Positions 9,015 through 17,545 are shown, counted from the first letter of the stretch. The stretch: DNA of 64,000 bases from Sulfurospirillum sp. UBA2217 (GCA_002328495.1 DCUJ01000013.1:124001-188000); one strand, 5' to 3'. Notes: a model not told the origin generated them from the sequence alone. Program-made: numbers and translations.

Positions 9015-9020
9015 TATAAT
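9015..9020 (+). promoter_or_regulatory. Probable -10 box for the PhnD-like/GGDEF-EAL pair
   Basis: A perfect TATAAT lies 46 bp before the lipoprotein start, preceded by A/T-rich sequence. An AAAGGA ribosome-binding site precedes the ATG. Confidence 0.5.
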
Positions 9021-9065
9021 CGTCATATTTAAAATCATTCCATCGGCTTAAAGGATGATAAACAA

Positions 9066-9956
9066 ATGGTACTTAAGATAGGATTTGTCTCATTGTGTCT
9101 GTTTTTTATAGGATGTGAACAGAAGCAAGAGACCAATATGTATGTTCCCAGTACCACAGATATAACGCATAAAGCTTACATCGTTGGTATTCATCCTTAT
9201 TTGAATGCTCAAAAAATGTACCATTCGTATCGCCCTATTTTAAACTACCTTGAAGCGCGCATTCCTCATGTAACGTTTCAACTTGAAACATCTGAGGATT
9301 ATGCACAGTATAATGAAAAGTTACGTCAACACGTTTTTGATTTTTCTCTTCCAAACCCTTATCAAACGATAACCAGTTTAGCCTATGACTATGGTGTTAT
9401 CGCCAAGATGAAGCCCGATACTGAATTTCGAGGGATATTGGTAGCACGTAAAGATAAGCATATTACAAACATTATGCAACTTAAAAAGAATAAAGTAAGC
9501 TTTCCTGCCCCCACTGCTCTTGCTGCGGCTATGATGCCTTTGTATTATCTTCAGATGGAAGGTTTGGATATCGAAAACGATATTGAAAAACTTTATGTGG
9601 GGTCTCAGTTTTCATCTATTATGAATGCGTACAGTGGCGATACATTAGCTGGAGCGACATGGCCTACGGCATGGAAGGATTGGTGTGTCGAGAATCCTGA
9701 CAAGATGCATGAAATGGAAGTGATTTGGGAAACACCCATGCTTGTCAATAATGGTTTTGTAGCCCATGCTCGTGTTCCTGTAGGAGTAAGACAACACATT
9801 GCGGTATTGCTTTCTTCATTAGATGAATGTGCGGAGGGAGAAGCTTTATTGAAACAAGCAGGATTTGCTGGATTTGAAATAGCCAGTGATGCAACTTATG
9901 ATACGGTGGTTGATTTTCTCAATCAATACGACCAAACAATAGGACTTCCCCAATGA
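9066..9956 (+). CDS. PhnD-like periplasmic substrate-binding lipoprotein
   Basis: This 296-residue protein has a lipoprotein signal peptide with the lipobox FIGC at residues 14-17, so it is expected to be membrane-anchored in the periplasm. The body matches the phosphate/phosphonate binding (PhnD-like, type 2 periplasmic) fold. It includes GIHPYLNAQKMYHSYRPILN, DFSLPNPYQT, RKDKHITNIMQLKKNKVSFP and an AMMPLYYLQ helix. No ABC permease or ATPase gene is nearby. Instead the stop overlaps the start of a GGDEF-EAL gene by ATGA. This context suggests the protein senses a ligand for c-di-GMP signalling rather than importing it; that role is inferred. Confidence 0.8.
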   Translation: MVLKIGFVSLCLFFIGCEQKQETNMYVPSTTDITHKAYIVGIHPYLNAQKMYHSYRPILNYLEARIPHVTFQLETSEDYAQYNEKLRQHVFDFSLPNPYQTITSLAYDYGVIAKMKPDTEFRGILVARKDKHITNIMQLKKNKVSFPAPTALAAAMMPLYYLQMEGLDIENDIEKLYVGSQFSSIMNAYSGDTLAGATWPTAWKDWCVENPDKMHEMEVIWETPMLVNNGFVAHARVPVGVRQHIAVLLSSLDECAEGEALLKQAGFAGFEIASDATYDTVVDFLNQYDQTIGLPQ

Positions 9957-12013
9957 CTTTTTTTCACACACTTACAGATCTTTTTTATGGAACGCTTAAA
10001 AAGAAACTTCTTACCAATGTCATTTTAATCCACGCAATTTTAATGGGCTTTGTTGTGTATGATTTGGTGGAACGCCAATCATTATTTATGCAAGAACAAC
10101 TTGAAAATAAAGGTAAAGAGCTCTCATCCCTCCTCGCACTTAATGCTACAAATGCTTTGCTTAACAATGATTTGGTTGCCTTGGATGAACTCATTAATGG
10201 TTTTCAAACAACGAAAGATATCTACATGGCATTTTTGTTGGATGAGAATAGAAAAATCAAAGCCAGTACCGATAAAAAATATCTCAATAAGAATTTTAGT
10301 GATGAAATCAGTGCAACCTTGCTTAAAAAGTGTGAAGAATCATTGTGTGAGAGTTCTCAATTAACACATACTATTTTTATAGATTCTGTGCATAAAGTGA
10401 AAATTAAAGACGATACTATAGGCTATGCCCGTGTGATTTTAAATACGGAAAATTTAAATCATGAGCTCACTCTTATTACGACAAAAGGTTTATTTTATAT
10501 CTTTTTGGCAATTTTTATTGGTGCTCTGTTTGCCTGGCTCTCCATTCGCAAAACAACGCAAAATCTTAATGAAATCGCTACCATCGCTTCTTTGGTGGCG
10601 GAACAAAAGTTTGATGTTACCTTTCCAAAAATTGAGGGCGAAGATGAGGTTGCGAAGGTTTCTCGTGCTTTTGAAGTGATGACACATTCCATTCAAGCGC
10701 ATATTGCTGAGTTGATGAGTCGTGAGGAAAAGAGTGCATGGGAAGCCAATCATGACATGCTTACAGGCCTTTATAACCGTCGTGCGTTTGAAGGAGAGCT
10801 TGAAAAAGTCATTCATAAGAGTTGCGATGACAATGGCGCAAAACATGCCTTATTATTTTTAGACCTCGATAAATTTAAAGTTATCAACGACAGTGCGGGT
10901 CATTTGGCGGGGGACCATTGTTTAGAACAAATTGGGCTTTTGTTCAAATCTATTGTTGGATGCGATGATGTTTTGGCGCGTTTTGGTGGGGATGAATTTG
11001 GTATTATTGTTAAAGAGTGTCATACGGAGCACGCGCAAGAGAAGGCTAAAGAGATTATTTCCCATGTCGAAGCGTTTAATTTTATATGGAATGATAAAAA
11101 ATTTAAAGTGGGTGTATCGATTGGGGTGGTTATGATTGATGGTTCCATCAAAACAGCCTTGGAAGTCCTGAGCCTTGCCGATACGGCGTGTTATATGGCA
11201 AAAGAAAATGGTGTCAATAGCTTACATGTCATGGATGAAAAAAGTGAATTGTTTAAAAAATTGCACCATGAGATGGACTGGATATCGAAAATTCATGATG
11301 CGTTAAGTCAAAATTTATTTACCTTATATGCACAAAAAATAGAGAGTCTTAAGGGTGCAAATGACCATTATGAGATTTTGATACGTATGCGAAGCCCACA
11401 AGGTGAACTGTTTTATCCTGATTCTTTTTTACCTTCGGCTGCGCGTTATTCATTGATGCCAAAGATTGATGTATGGGTGATTGAAACTTTGTTTAAGCTT
11501 ATTGCTCAACATGAAATCTTTCAAAAAATGACGTTTGCTATCAATCTTTCGGGACAGTCTTTGATGAAAGACAACTTTGAAAATGAGGTAGAAGCACTTT
11601 TTGGAAAATACAAAATTGATGGGGCTATGATTATTTTTGAAATTACAGAAACCTCTGCTATGTCCAATTTTAAAAGAGTGACGCAGTTTATTGACCATTT
11701 TAAAGGGATTGGGTGCCAATTCTCGTTGGATGATTTTGGTACAGGTTTGTCTTCGTTTGCTTATTTGAAAAACTTTCAAGTGAATTATCTTAAAATTGAT
11801 GGTAGCTTTGTTCGTAATATTGCACATGACCCTGTAGATGAGATTATCGTGGATTCTATTTCTCAAATTTCAACGCTTTTAGATCTTGAAACGGTGGCAG
11901 AATACGTTGAAAATGATGCTATTTTAACGGTAATCAAAAAAATTGGGATTGATTATGCGCAAGGATATGGCATCGAAAAGCCAGCCCCTTTAGAGATGCT
12001 GATTAAACCCTAA
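9953..12013 (+). CDS. Membrane GGDEF-EAL c-di-GMP enzyme
   Basis: This 686-residue signalling protein has a transmembrane helix near residues 19-36, a periplasmic region to about 175, a second helix (GLFYIFLAIFIGALFAWL) and a HAMP segment. The GGDEF domain begins at DMLTGLYNRRAFEG, with GGDEF intact at residues 345-349. The inhibitory RxxD site is absent, since the equivalent residues are GCDD. In the EAL domain the signature reads EIL at 474-476; ITETSAM, DDFGTGLSSF, LKIDGSF and YAQGYGIEKP are all present. Both activities are therefore possible. Coupling to the PhnD-like lipoprotein suggests that protein relays a periplasmic signal through the sensor region. The stop codon overlaps the stop of an opposing glutaminase remnant. 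Confidence 0.9.
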   Translation: MTFFHTLTDLFYGTLKKKLLTNVILIHAILMGFVVYDLVERQSLFMQEQLENKGKELSSLLALNATNALLNNDLVALDELINGFQTTKDIYMAFLLDENRKIKASTDKKYLNKNFSDEISATLLKKCEESLCESSQLTHTIFIDSVHKVKIKDDTIGYARVILNTENLNHELTLITTKGLFYIFLAIFIGALFAWLSIRKTTQNLNEIATIASLVAEQKFDVTFPKIEGEDEVAKVSRAFEVMTHSIQAHIAELMSREEKSAWEANHDMLTGLYNRRAFEGELEKVIHKSCDDNGAKHALLFLDLDKFKVINDSAGHLAGDHCLEQIGLLFKSIVGCDDVLARFGGDEFGIIVKECHTEHAQEKAKEIISHVEAFNFIWNDKKFKVGVSIGVVMIDGSIKTALEVLSLADTACYMAKENGVNSLHVMDEKSELFKKLHHEMDWISKIHDALSQNLFTLYAQKIESLKGANDHYEILIRMRSPQGELFYPDSFLPSAARYSLMPKIDVWVIETLFKLIAQHEIFQKMTFAINLSGQSLMKDNFENEVEALFGKYKIDGAMIIFEITETSAMSNFKRVTQFIDHFKGIGCQFSLDDFGTGLSSFAYLKNFQVNYLKIDGSFVRNIAHDPVDEIIVDSISQISTLLDLETVAEYVENDAILTVIKKIGIDYAQGYGIEKPAPLEMLIKP

Positions 12014-12201
12014 AAAATCGAGAGTTTTGTTTTCGTGGTGAAAAGTTCCAACGCCTTAGTCCCTGCCAAAGAATTGCCTTTTTGGCTTAACCCTGCTGAC
12101 CACATGAACAGGCTAAATTTTTCAGGAAGTGTGGCTAAAATGTCTCCACCTACACCACTCTTGGCAGGCAATCCTAAATTATAAGCAAACTCCCCTACTG
12201 C
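12010..12201 (-). pseudogene. Truncated glutaminase remnant (C-terminal ~63 codons)
   Basis: The minus strand encodes an open 63-residue segment ending in a stop. By eye about 47 of 63 residues match the C-terminus of the intact glutaminase at 17618-18535, including LPAKSGVGG, the GTKALELFTTKTKLSIF end and the stop position. The roughly 240 upstream codons are missing; homology ceases at about 12201 where unrelated sequence begins. There is no internal stop, so loss was by truncation. Its TAG (12012-12010) overlaps the TAA of the GGDEF-EAL gene on the other strand, marking a recombination or deletion boundary. Confidence 0.85.
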
Positions 12202-12282
12202 TTAAAAGCGTTTAGTGTCTCCCCTATGTGTCTCTTAACGCTTTCCTTTTCTCTTCAAAAAGTTTCCATTAGAGCAAAATAG

Positions 12283-12864
12283 CTATTGGATGGGAGTTTC
12301 CAATTCTTTCCCAAGTGAGTCCAGATTCTCTTGTATATGTTTTGTAAATACATAAAAGCGTTCTGTTTGAACAAATGAACGCTGTAGCATCATGGCGACG
12401 ATATCGGTTATGGTTGTTTGGATATCTTTGAGTGTTTCATAAGAGGGTTTCGTTTTAAGGATGGTAAGAAGAATTTCAAGCTGTTCGTTCATCCCTTTGA
12501 TGTAAGCTGTAAAAATTGATTTTTTTGCTATCCAATCACGTGTTTCTTCAATAAGACGTATCATTTTTCCCTCTTCATGATCTTTGAGGGTTAATAAACC
12601 AAACTGCTTTGAGAGGTCCATGATTTCTACAATCATACGTATCTCGTTAATATTCAGTGCGTATTGATCTTGCATAAGACTATAGCTAAGTTTGATATTT
12701 TTTAAAGAATGCTTTGCTGTTTGAATTTTTGATTCAAACAAAGCCGTTGCCGTTTGAGTACGATTATCTTGTTTATAGAAATAGAAAAAATAGACTATAG
12801 CACCGATGAGTATGAGATTGATGAAGAGGCTTAGTGCCAAAAATAATTTTGACTTTGTTTGCAT
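12283..12864 (-). CDS. Unknown single-pass membrane protein
   Basis: This 193-residue protein is of unknown function. The ATG at 12864 is preferred because AAGGA stands at good spacing; an in-frame upstream extension to 12939 lacks such support. Residues 7-28 form one transmembrane helix (LFLALSLFINLILIGAIVYF). The remainder is almost wholly helical and charged and would lie outside the cytoplasm if the basic N-terminus stays inside. The topology resembles the sensor region of chemoreceptors or kinases (four-helix-bundle type), but no output domain follows. It lies between the glutaminase remnant and the pentapeptide-repeat gene. Confidence 0.6.
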   Translation of the reverse strand: MQTKSKLFLALSLFINLILIGAIVYFFYFYKQDNRTQTATALFESKIQTAKHSLKNIKLSYSLMQDQYALNINEIRMIVEIMDLSKQFGLLTLKDHEEGKMIRLIEETRDWIAKKSIFTAYIKGMNEQLEILLTILKTKPSYETLKDIQTTITDIVAMMLQRSFVQTERFYVFTKHIQENLDSLGKELETPIQ

Positions 12865-13024
12865 TATTTTTATCCTTGTTAAAGCTTTGAAGTCGAGATG
12901 GTAGTTAAAATAGATTACAACTTCATTGCAATGCTCCAATAAAGTCTAATGTAATAAAAGTTTAGCTCCCCTAAGTTTTCACTATGTTTTTTTAATCAAT
13001 ATCAGTGAAATAATTAAGAAAATG

Positions 13025-13040
13025 GCTTTACATGTAAAGC
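13025..13040. repeat. TTACATGTAA copy extended to a 16-bp palindrome
   Basis: The core is at 13028-13037 and the symmetry extends to GCTTTACATGTAAAGC. It lies in the roughly 290-bp gap upstream of the pentapeptide-repeat gene; nothing else in that gap was recognised. Confidence 0.8.
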
Positions 13041-13151
13041 GTGTGTCACTTCCCTACTCTTTGGTAGGTACAAAAGGTTTAATCAAGGTTTGGCTAAAAT
13101 TCTTGCCATGTAAAAGCGATGCAAATCGTTTGAGACGCAAGGGGAGCGTGA

Positions 13152-13757
13152 ATGAATACGATAAACATAGCCGATAACCTAGACTGCTTTGCCGAGCGAT
13201 TTGAAGGGGTTGATCTGCATGGGTTGCGTTTAAATAAAGCGGAATTTGAAGAGTGTACCTTTGTTGCGTGCGATTTTAGTCAGACCTTCTTTTATGCGTG
13301 TCGGTTTATAGACTGTCACTTTGAAAACTGCAACTTGAGCGTTATGAAACTCACCGATAGTAAAGTGAGTCATACGGAGTTTACCTCATGCAAGATGAAC
13401 GGCATCGACTGGTGCATGTGCAACTGGAAAAGCCTACTCAACCCTTTACCACTTCGCTTTAAAGAGTGCATTTTAGATGACAGTAACTTTTTTGGACTCA
13501 GTATGCAAGGGCTTGTTATGAGTGAATGCCGTGCCAAAGAGGTCGACTTTCGCTCCGCCCTGCTTCACAACGCCAACTTCACCGCCACCGACTTCAAAGG
13601 TGCTCTTTTTGGAGGCACACATCTGGAAAATGCCAATTTTACCAACGCTTCCAACACCCAAATAGACCTACGCACCAACCACCTCAAAGGTGCGATATTT
13701 AGCCGATTTGAGGCACTGAGTTTGTTGGAAGGATTGGGGATTGTTTTGGTGGAGTGA
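13152..13757 (+). CDS. Pentapeptide-repeat protein (Qnr-like)
   Basis: This 201-residue protein is made almost entirely of A(D/N)LXX-type repeats, for example CTFVACDFSQTFFYACRF, CHFENCNLSVMKL and the C-terminal ANFTATDFKGALF. These fold into a right-handed quadrilateral beta-helix. Length and a central break (LLNPLPLRF) resemble Qnr/MfpA proteins that mimic DNA and protect gyrase. It is rich in Cys and Phe. Quinolone protection is only a possibility from family resemblance; many such proteins have no known role. GGGAG precedes the start. Confidence 0.8.
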   Translation: MNTINIADNLDCFAERFEGVDLHGLRLNKAEFEECTFVACDFSQTFFYACRFIDCHFENCNLSVMKLTDSKVSHTEFTSCKMNGIDWCMCNWKSLLNPLPLRFKECILDDSNFFGLSMQGLVMSECRAKEVDFRSALLHNANFTATDFKGALFGGTHLENANFTNASNTQIDLRTNHLKGAIFSRFEALSLLEGLGIVLVE

Positions 13758-13782
13758 GGGAAGAAAGGTATTTCATTTTTGC

Positions 13783-13788
13783 TATACT
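13783..13788 (+). promoter_or_regulatory. Probable -10 box for mntA-hepT
   Basis: TATACT lies 42 bp before the mntA start, in an A/T-rich stretch. A strong AAGGAGG ribosome-binding site follows at 13819-13825. Confidence 0.45.
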
Positions 13789-13830
13789 TATCAAAACAAA
13801 ATGAACATTTAGGCATTAAGGAGGCAAACG

Positions 13831-14121
13831 ATGAACAAAGATGCGATTTTGGCGTACTTGAAAAATCATAAAGATGAATTTGCTCAAAAATACCACATTG
13901 CAAACATCGCTCTTTTTGGCTCATTTGCACGAGATGAAAACCGCGATGACAGCGATATTGACATAGCCATTGACACACGTTTGAGTGATTATTTTTTGCT
14001 TTATGATTTTAAAGAGAGTTTAGAAAAAGCATTTGATACCAAAGTCGATGTCGTACGTTTAAGAGAAAACATGAACCCTGCTTTAAAAAAAAGAATCTTA
14101 CGGGATGGCATCTATGTATGA
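13831..14121 (+). CDS. mntA: MntA-type nucleotidyltransferase antitoxin
   Basis: This 96-residue minimal nucleotidyltransferase carries the complete GSx10DxD motif: Gly30-Ser31, then Asp42 and Asp44. In the MntA/HepT systems the antitoxin neutralises HepT by adding AMP to a tyrosine of the toxin. A strong AAGGAGG stands before the start. The stop lies inside the first codons of the following HepT gene, the usual arrangement for this type VII-like toxin-antitoxin pair. Confidence 0.88.
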   Translation: MNKDAILAYLKNHKDEFAQKYHIANIALFGSFARDENRDDSDIDIAIDTRLSDYFLLYDFKESLEKAFDTKVDVVRLRENMNPALKKRILRDGIYV

Positions 14122-14488
14122 CAAAGAGCTTGTACACGATATTTTAGAGCAGATTATCGAAGCAATACTCATCGTACAAGAGCGATGTAGTTTTGCAAAG
14201 TGTCAAAATGACTTTATGGACACCAAAGAAGGTCAAGAAAAGCTAGATAGCATCTGCATGAAGCTCATTGCCATTGGTGAGAGTTTAAAAAATATCGACA
14301 AAATCACCGATAAAAAGCTTTTAGCGTCTTATCCTGAAATTGAGTGGAAAAAGATAAAAGGCATTCGAGATTTTATATCGCATCACTATTTTGATTTGGA
14401 CGCTGAGGTGATATTTGGTATTTGTAAAAATCATATTGCTGATTTGCTGAGTGTGTTTAGGCAAATGCAAGGTGATTTAGAAAGTTAA
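14114..14488 (+). CDS. hepT: HepT-family toxin (HEPN ribonuclease, DUF86)
   Basis: This all-helical HEPN-domain protein has the RNase motif Rx4HxY visible as RDFISHHY at residues 85-92 (124 residues from the ATG at 14114). That start is preferred because family members begin MYDKEL or similar; an ATG three codons upstream is also possible. The Tyr of the motif is the residue modified by MntA in characterised pairs. It overlaps mntA by 8 bp. The pair lies in an accessory stretch and may stabilise it or act in phage defence; this is inferred. Confidence 0.88.
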   Translation: MYDKELVHDILEQIIEAILIVQERCSFAKCQNDFMDTKEGQEKLDSICMKLIAIGESLKNIDKITDKKLLASYPEIEWKKIKGIRDFISHHYFDLDAEVIFGICKNHIADLLSVFRQMQGDLES

Positions 14489-14542
14489 AAGTTTAGCTCC
14501 GACCCCTATTGTCAATAAAAAGGGCTTTAATTTTAACTTTGC

Positions 14543-14560
14543 ATCTTTACATGTAAAGAT
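14543..14560. repeat. TTACATGTAA copy extended to an 18-bp palindrome
   Basis: The core is at 14547-14556 with perfect flanking symmetry (ATCTTTACATGTAAAGAT). It lies between the convergent hepT and grpB-like genes, where it could act as a weak bidirectional terminator. Confidence 0.8.
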
Positions 14561-14576
14561 TTTAAGACATACATGT

Positions 14577-15125
14577 TTACCCTTCTCTTAGTGTTGTTTG
14601 ATTGAGTATGGATTTTACAAAAGGGGATTTTAGCGCTCCATATGCCTCTTGTTCAGTGATGCCATTGGCTAAGATGTTTTGTTTTGTCTGTTCATATGCC
14701 TTACGAGCTTTTGGATTTGCTAGCATATACTCTTTGTAGAGCATTTGCTTTTGATGCTCCTCGCACTCCTTTTTTATCACATGAACATGCACAAAATACT
14801 TCTCACCCTCATAGAAAATAGTTCCATCTTTTCTCGGACGCTCAGGCGGAAAAGGTTTTGTGCTTATCTGGTCTTGAAATCCAAGCGCTTTTAAGTGATC
14901 CACCGCCAAATCCAAATCCCCATCTTCATACAAAACAGACAAATCTATAATGCCTTTTCCTCCTATTTTAGCGGAGGTCGAGCCTATATGAATCACATCA
15001 AGAGAGGGCGTGCGAATGAACGCTATAAGTGCTTGTGCCACACTGAGATAAACTTCACTCCACGGTAAAAACCTAGTTTTTATCTTTTCGTATTTTAAAA
15101 TCTTCATTGAACTTTTCTCTTTCAT
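14577..15125 (-). CDS. GrpB/UPF0157-family nucleotidyltransferase-fold protein
   Basis: This 182-residue protein carries the family motif HIGSTSAKIGGKGIIDLSVL, in which GS and the distal Asp form a nucleotidyltransferase-type active site. The C-terminal half has the typical HVHVI strand and a KEYMLANPKARKAYEQTK helix. The family is widespread and its biological function is unsettled. An alternative ATG at 15107 would remove six residues and is equally compatible with the fold. It is convergent to the mntA-hepT pair. Confidence 0.82.
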   Translation of the reverse strand: MKEKSSMKILKYEKIKTRFLPWSEVYLSVAQALIAFIRTPSLDVIHIGSTSAKIGGKGIIDLSVLYEDGDLDLAVDHLKALGFQDQISTKPFPPERPRKDGTIFYEGEKYFVHVHVIKKECEEHQKQMLYKEYMLANPKARKAYEQTKQNILANGITEQEAYGALKSPFVKSILNQTTLREG

Positions 15126-15171
15126 TCTCTTGTATATAAATATTAATAGGGAGAGGCTACTTTTTAACGCT

Positions 15172-15181
15172 TTACATGTAA
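15172..15181. repeat. TTACATGTAA copy upstream of the grpB-like gene
   Basis: An exact core copy lies in the 122-bp gap between the GrpB-like and DUF6765-like genes. No longer symmetry is seen. Confidence 0.8.
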
Positions 15182-15247
15182 AAAATTTAACCTAGCCCCT
15201 CAGCATTTTAGCCAAGTGACTAGGCGTTACCCATCAAAGCATTTTAA

Positions 15248-17545
15248 CTAAAGCGTTGCGATGTGTATCTCTGTGGTATGTGTTCCTGTATTTCGTTTTT
15301 TTATGGCAAATAATTCCCTAGAGTTCGTTATACCAAATGCAAAAGCGTGGTCTGTTTCGTGCAGGGCTGTGCCTGTTTGCAAGCTAAACTGTTGATAGTT
15401 GCTTGAAGCGGAGAGGACATGCACCTCGGTAGAAGATGACTCTGTGCCACTTTTCTTGATGGCAAAAAGATCACGATTTTGCGCTATAGCAAATTCAAAG
15501 GTGATGTCTGTTTCATGCAAGGCAGTTCCCGTTTGTAAGATGAATTGCTGATAATTACTTGCTGCGGACAAGACATGAATTTCTGTAGAATGTGTGCCCG
15601 TATTGCTCTTCTTCATTACAAACACATCACCATTGGGGGCTAATGCAAACGCAAAGGTGGCATCTGTCTCGTGCAAGGCGGTTGCCGTGTGTAAGCTAAA
15701 CTTTTGATAATTGCTGGAAGCAGATAAGACATGAATTTCTGTGGTGTGAGAGCCTGTGTTGCTCTTTTTGATGACAAACAGGTCTTTATTTTGAGCTAAA
15801 AGAAACTCGAAGGTATCGTCTGTTTCATGCAACGCCGTTCCTGTTTGTAGGCTAAACTTTTGATAGTGACTTCCAGAGGAGAGCACATGCACTTCTGTTG
15901 TGTGCGTTCCTGTATGGGATTTTTTGATGACAAAGAGGTCATTGTTGGAAGCTAGGGCAAAGGTAACGGTATCGTCTGTTTCATGCAACGCTGTTCCTGT
16001 TTGGAATGCCATATGCGAGAGGTAGGCATTTTTACTGTGATGCTCATCAAAGAGTGTTAAAACTTTAGGCGATAAGGCACTGATTTGTTGAGACCAAGAG
16101 CCTTTATATCGGTAGAGATTTTGTTGCTCCAAATAGGATTTTACAAACCAAAAATGGTAATCCGCCGCAATTTGAAACAAGTACAAATCACTGTTAATCG
16201 TCACATAATTTGTACCATAGCGATCAAGATGCGTGGTTTTTTCAACCATGCCCTCTAACACAGCAGTTTTGTCAGGTTCTCTATCGACATCTATCATCGT
16301 TGAGGGAAGATCAGCAAAGACTTTTTGCCACGCATTGGCTGAAGCTTTTCTCCCCGTTGCTTTACCTTCGAGTTTGCAAGGACTTTTAATGGCACTGATG
16401 GCTTTATCGAGATCTTTTTGAAAGCTTGCATTCATTTTTAAGTGTCCAGCACCTTTGGCTTGGGTAAATAAACTTGCCAATTCCACCCATGCGTATTCGT
16501 ATTCTTGCGGATTATTACGTAGCGTTACATTTTTGGGATTTGCCCAACAAGGTTTGTATTGGAATTTTGCAAAACTAAAGTCGGGAAAATGCCCCATCCA
16601 GCCATGCCCCGTATAAGAGATACCATTGGGAACAGCTTCAAGGTTTTCGCTTAAGAGACCAATACCTACTTTAACTTTACTGAGCACTTGCTTTTTCCAA
16701 CCATTCGTTGTGCCATCGTCATACTCTATGGACTGCTCCAATCCCCAATCTCCCGTGTATTTGACATCCAATAAAGAATGACGGTTCGTATGAATCTCCA
16801 CAGGAAGGCTCAAACCTCCTGTGTAATTGATATCCCAGTAGGTATTAAGAACGTTATTGAGACCACAAAAATCTTGATGCGCCCATGTATCCCCAATAAC
16901 ATGCGCTCTTACACCGAGTAATATCAGTCTAAACCGTCGAAGATTCTCTTCTTTGTTGTTTTGAAGAAGATGGTTTCCACCTATGGCATAGCTAAGAATG
17001 GCTTCCAATCGTGCATTGTCTGTGGCGCATTTGATGGCATCCATGATGATGTGACGGGAGAGGGCACTTTGTGGGCGATTGAGTAAATGGCCGTATTGAA
17101 GGTCATGTTTGTATTTGAGTGTTGTTACCCCGTAAAACAGAGGGTTTTCCAATATCTTCTTTCCGCCATTGGTATCTCGTGTTTGAAATTGAGGCAAATA
17201 CCCTGCGACTTCGCTACCATGCACACGTTCTCGGCTATAGGTGTTGGCAGGGTCAGCATAATTACCAGGAGCAAAGTGGTAAGAACACCACAGCCCATCT
17301 TCTGGAGCAAAACCTGTACTCATCGTGCCTTGAAAGGTGTAGCGTGGAAAATCAAGGTTGGCTACAATGGTGTAATGACTACTTTTTTGTGTATCGCTCA
17401 CCAACTTCCAATACGCCGCATACGATTCATTGGTGAAAAAATCAATAAAGTTGGCAGCCTTAGCGATAAGTGTAGCATCGTCTTTGCTAAACCCACCCTT
17501 TTTGGCAGCATAGTAAGTCCCATAATAATGAAAATCCTGATCCAT
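15248..17545 (-). CDS. DUF6765-like protein with five C-terminal lectin-like repeats
   Basis: This 765-residue protein has no evident signal peptide. The N-terminus (MDQDFHYYGTYYAAKKGGFS) and a His/Asp/Trp-rich core containing GDTWAHQDFCG match what I know of the DUF6765 family. Those proteins resemble zinc phospholipase C/P1-nuclease-type helical enzymes, but no activity is established. From about residue 513 there are five tandem repeats of 52 residues. Each has ALHETD, a hydrophobic strand, (D/E)(L/V)F(V/A)(I/M)KK and STE/TTE(I/V)H. This pattern is known from beta-propeller-like lectin modules of actinobacterial and fungal secreted proteins. A very strong AAAGGAGGG precedes the ATG. It probably arrived by transfer or module capture. 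Confidence 0.75.
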   Translation of the reverse strand: MDQDFHYYGTYYAAKKGGFSKDDATLIAKAANFIDFFTNESYAAYWKLVSDTQKSSHYTIVANLDFPRYTFQGTMSTGFAPEDGLWCSYHFAPGNYADPANTYSRERVHGSEVAGYLPQFQTRDTNGGKKILENPLFYGVTTLKYKHDLQYGHLLNRPQSALSRHIIMDAIKCATDNARLEAILSYAIGGNHLLQNNKEENLRRFRLILLGVRAHVIGDTWAHQDFCGLNNVLNTYWDINYTGGLSLPVEIHTNRHSLLDVKYTGDWGLEQSIEYDDGTTNGWKKQVLSKVKVGIGLLSENLEAVPNGISYTGHGWMGHFPDFSFAKFQYKPCWANPKNVTLRNNPQEYEYAWVELASLFTQAKGAGHLKMNASFQKDLDKAISAIKSPCKLEGKATGRKASANAWQKVFADLPSTMIDVDREPDKTAVLEGMVEKTTHLDRYGTNYVTINSDLYLFQIAADYHFWFVKSYLEQQNLYRYKGSWSQQISALSPKVLTLFDEHHSKNAYLSHMAFQTGTALHETDDTVTFALASNNDLFVIKKSHTGTHTTEVHVLSSGSHYQKFSLQTGTALHETDDTFEFLLAQNKDLFVIKKSNTGSHTTEIHVLSASSNYQKFSLHTATALHETDATFAFALAPNGDVFVMKKSNTGTHSTEIHVLSAASNYQQFILQTGTALHETDITFEFAIAQNRDLFAIKKSGTESSSTEVHVLSASSNYQQFSLQTGTALHETDHAFAFGITNSRELFAIKKRNTGTHTTEIHIATL
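15251..16009 (-). repeat. Five tandem ~156-bp coding repeats (52 residues each)
   Basis: The 3' third of the DUF6765-like gene consists of four full units and a fifth that ends at the stop codon. Nucleotide similarity is strongest around the segment for ALHETD, where stretches such as TCTGTTTCATGCAACGC recur on the plus strand. The units are therefore recent enough to recombine or vary in number. Confidence 0.85.

Noticed and set aside
15251..16009. Regular ~156-bp repeats that could be taken for a CRISPR or noncoding satellite
   Set aside because: The unit is three times 52 codons, remains open throughout and encodes a conserved protein motif, so it is a coding repeat. No short direct repeats with unique spacers were seen anywhere.
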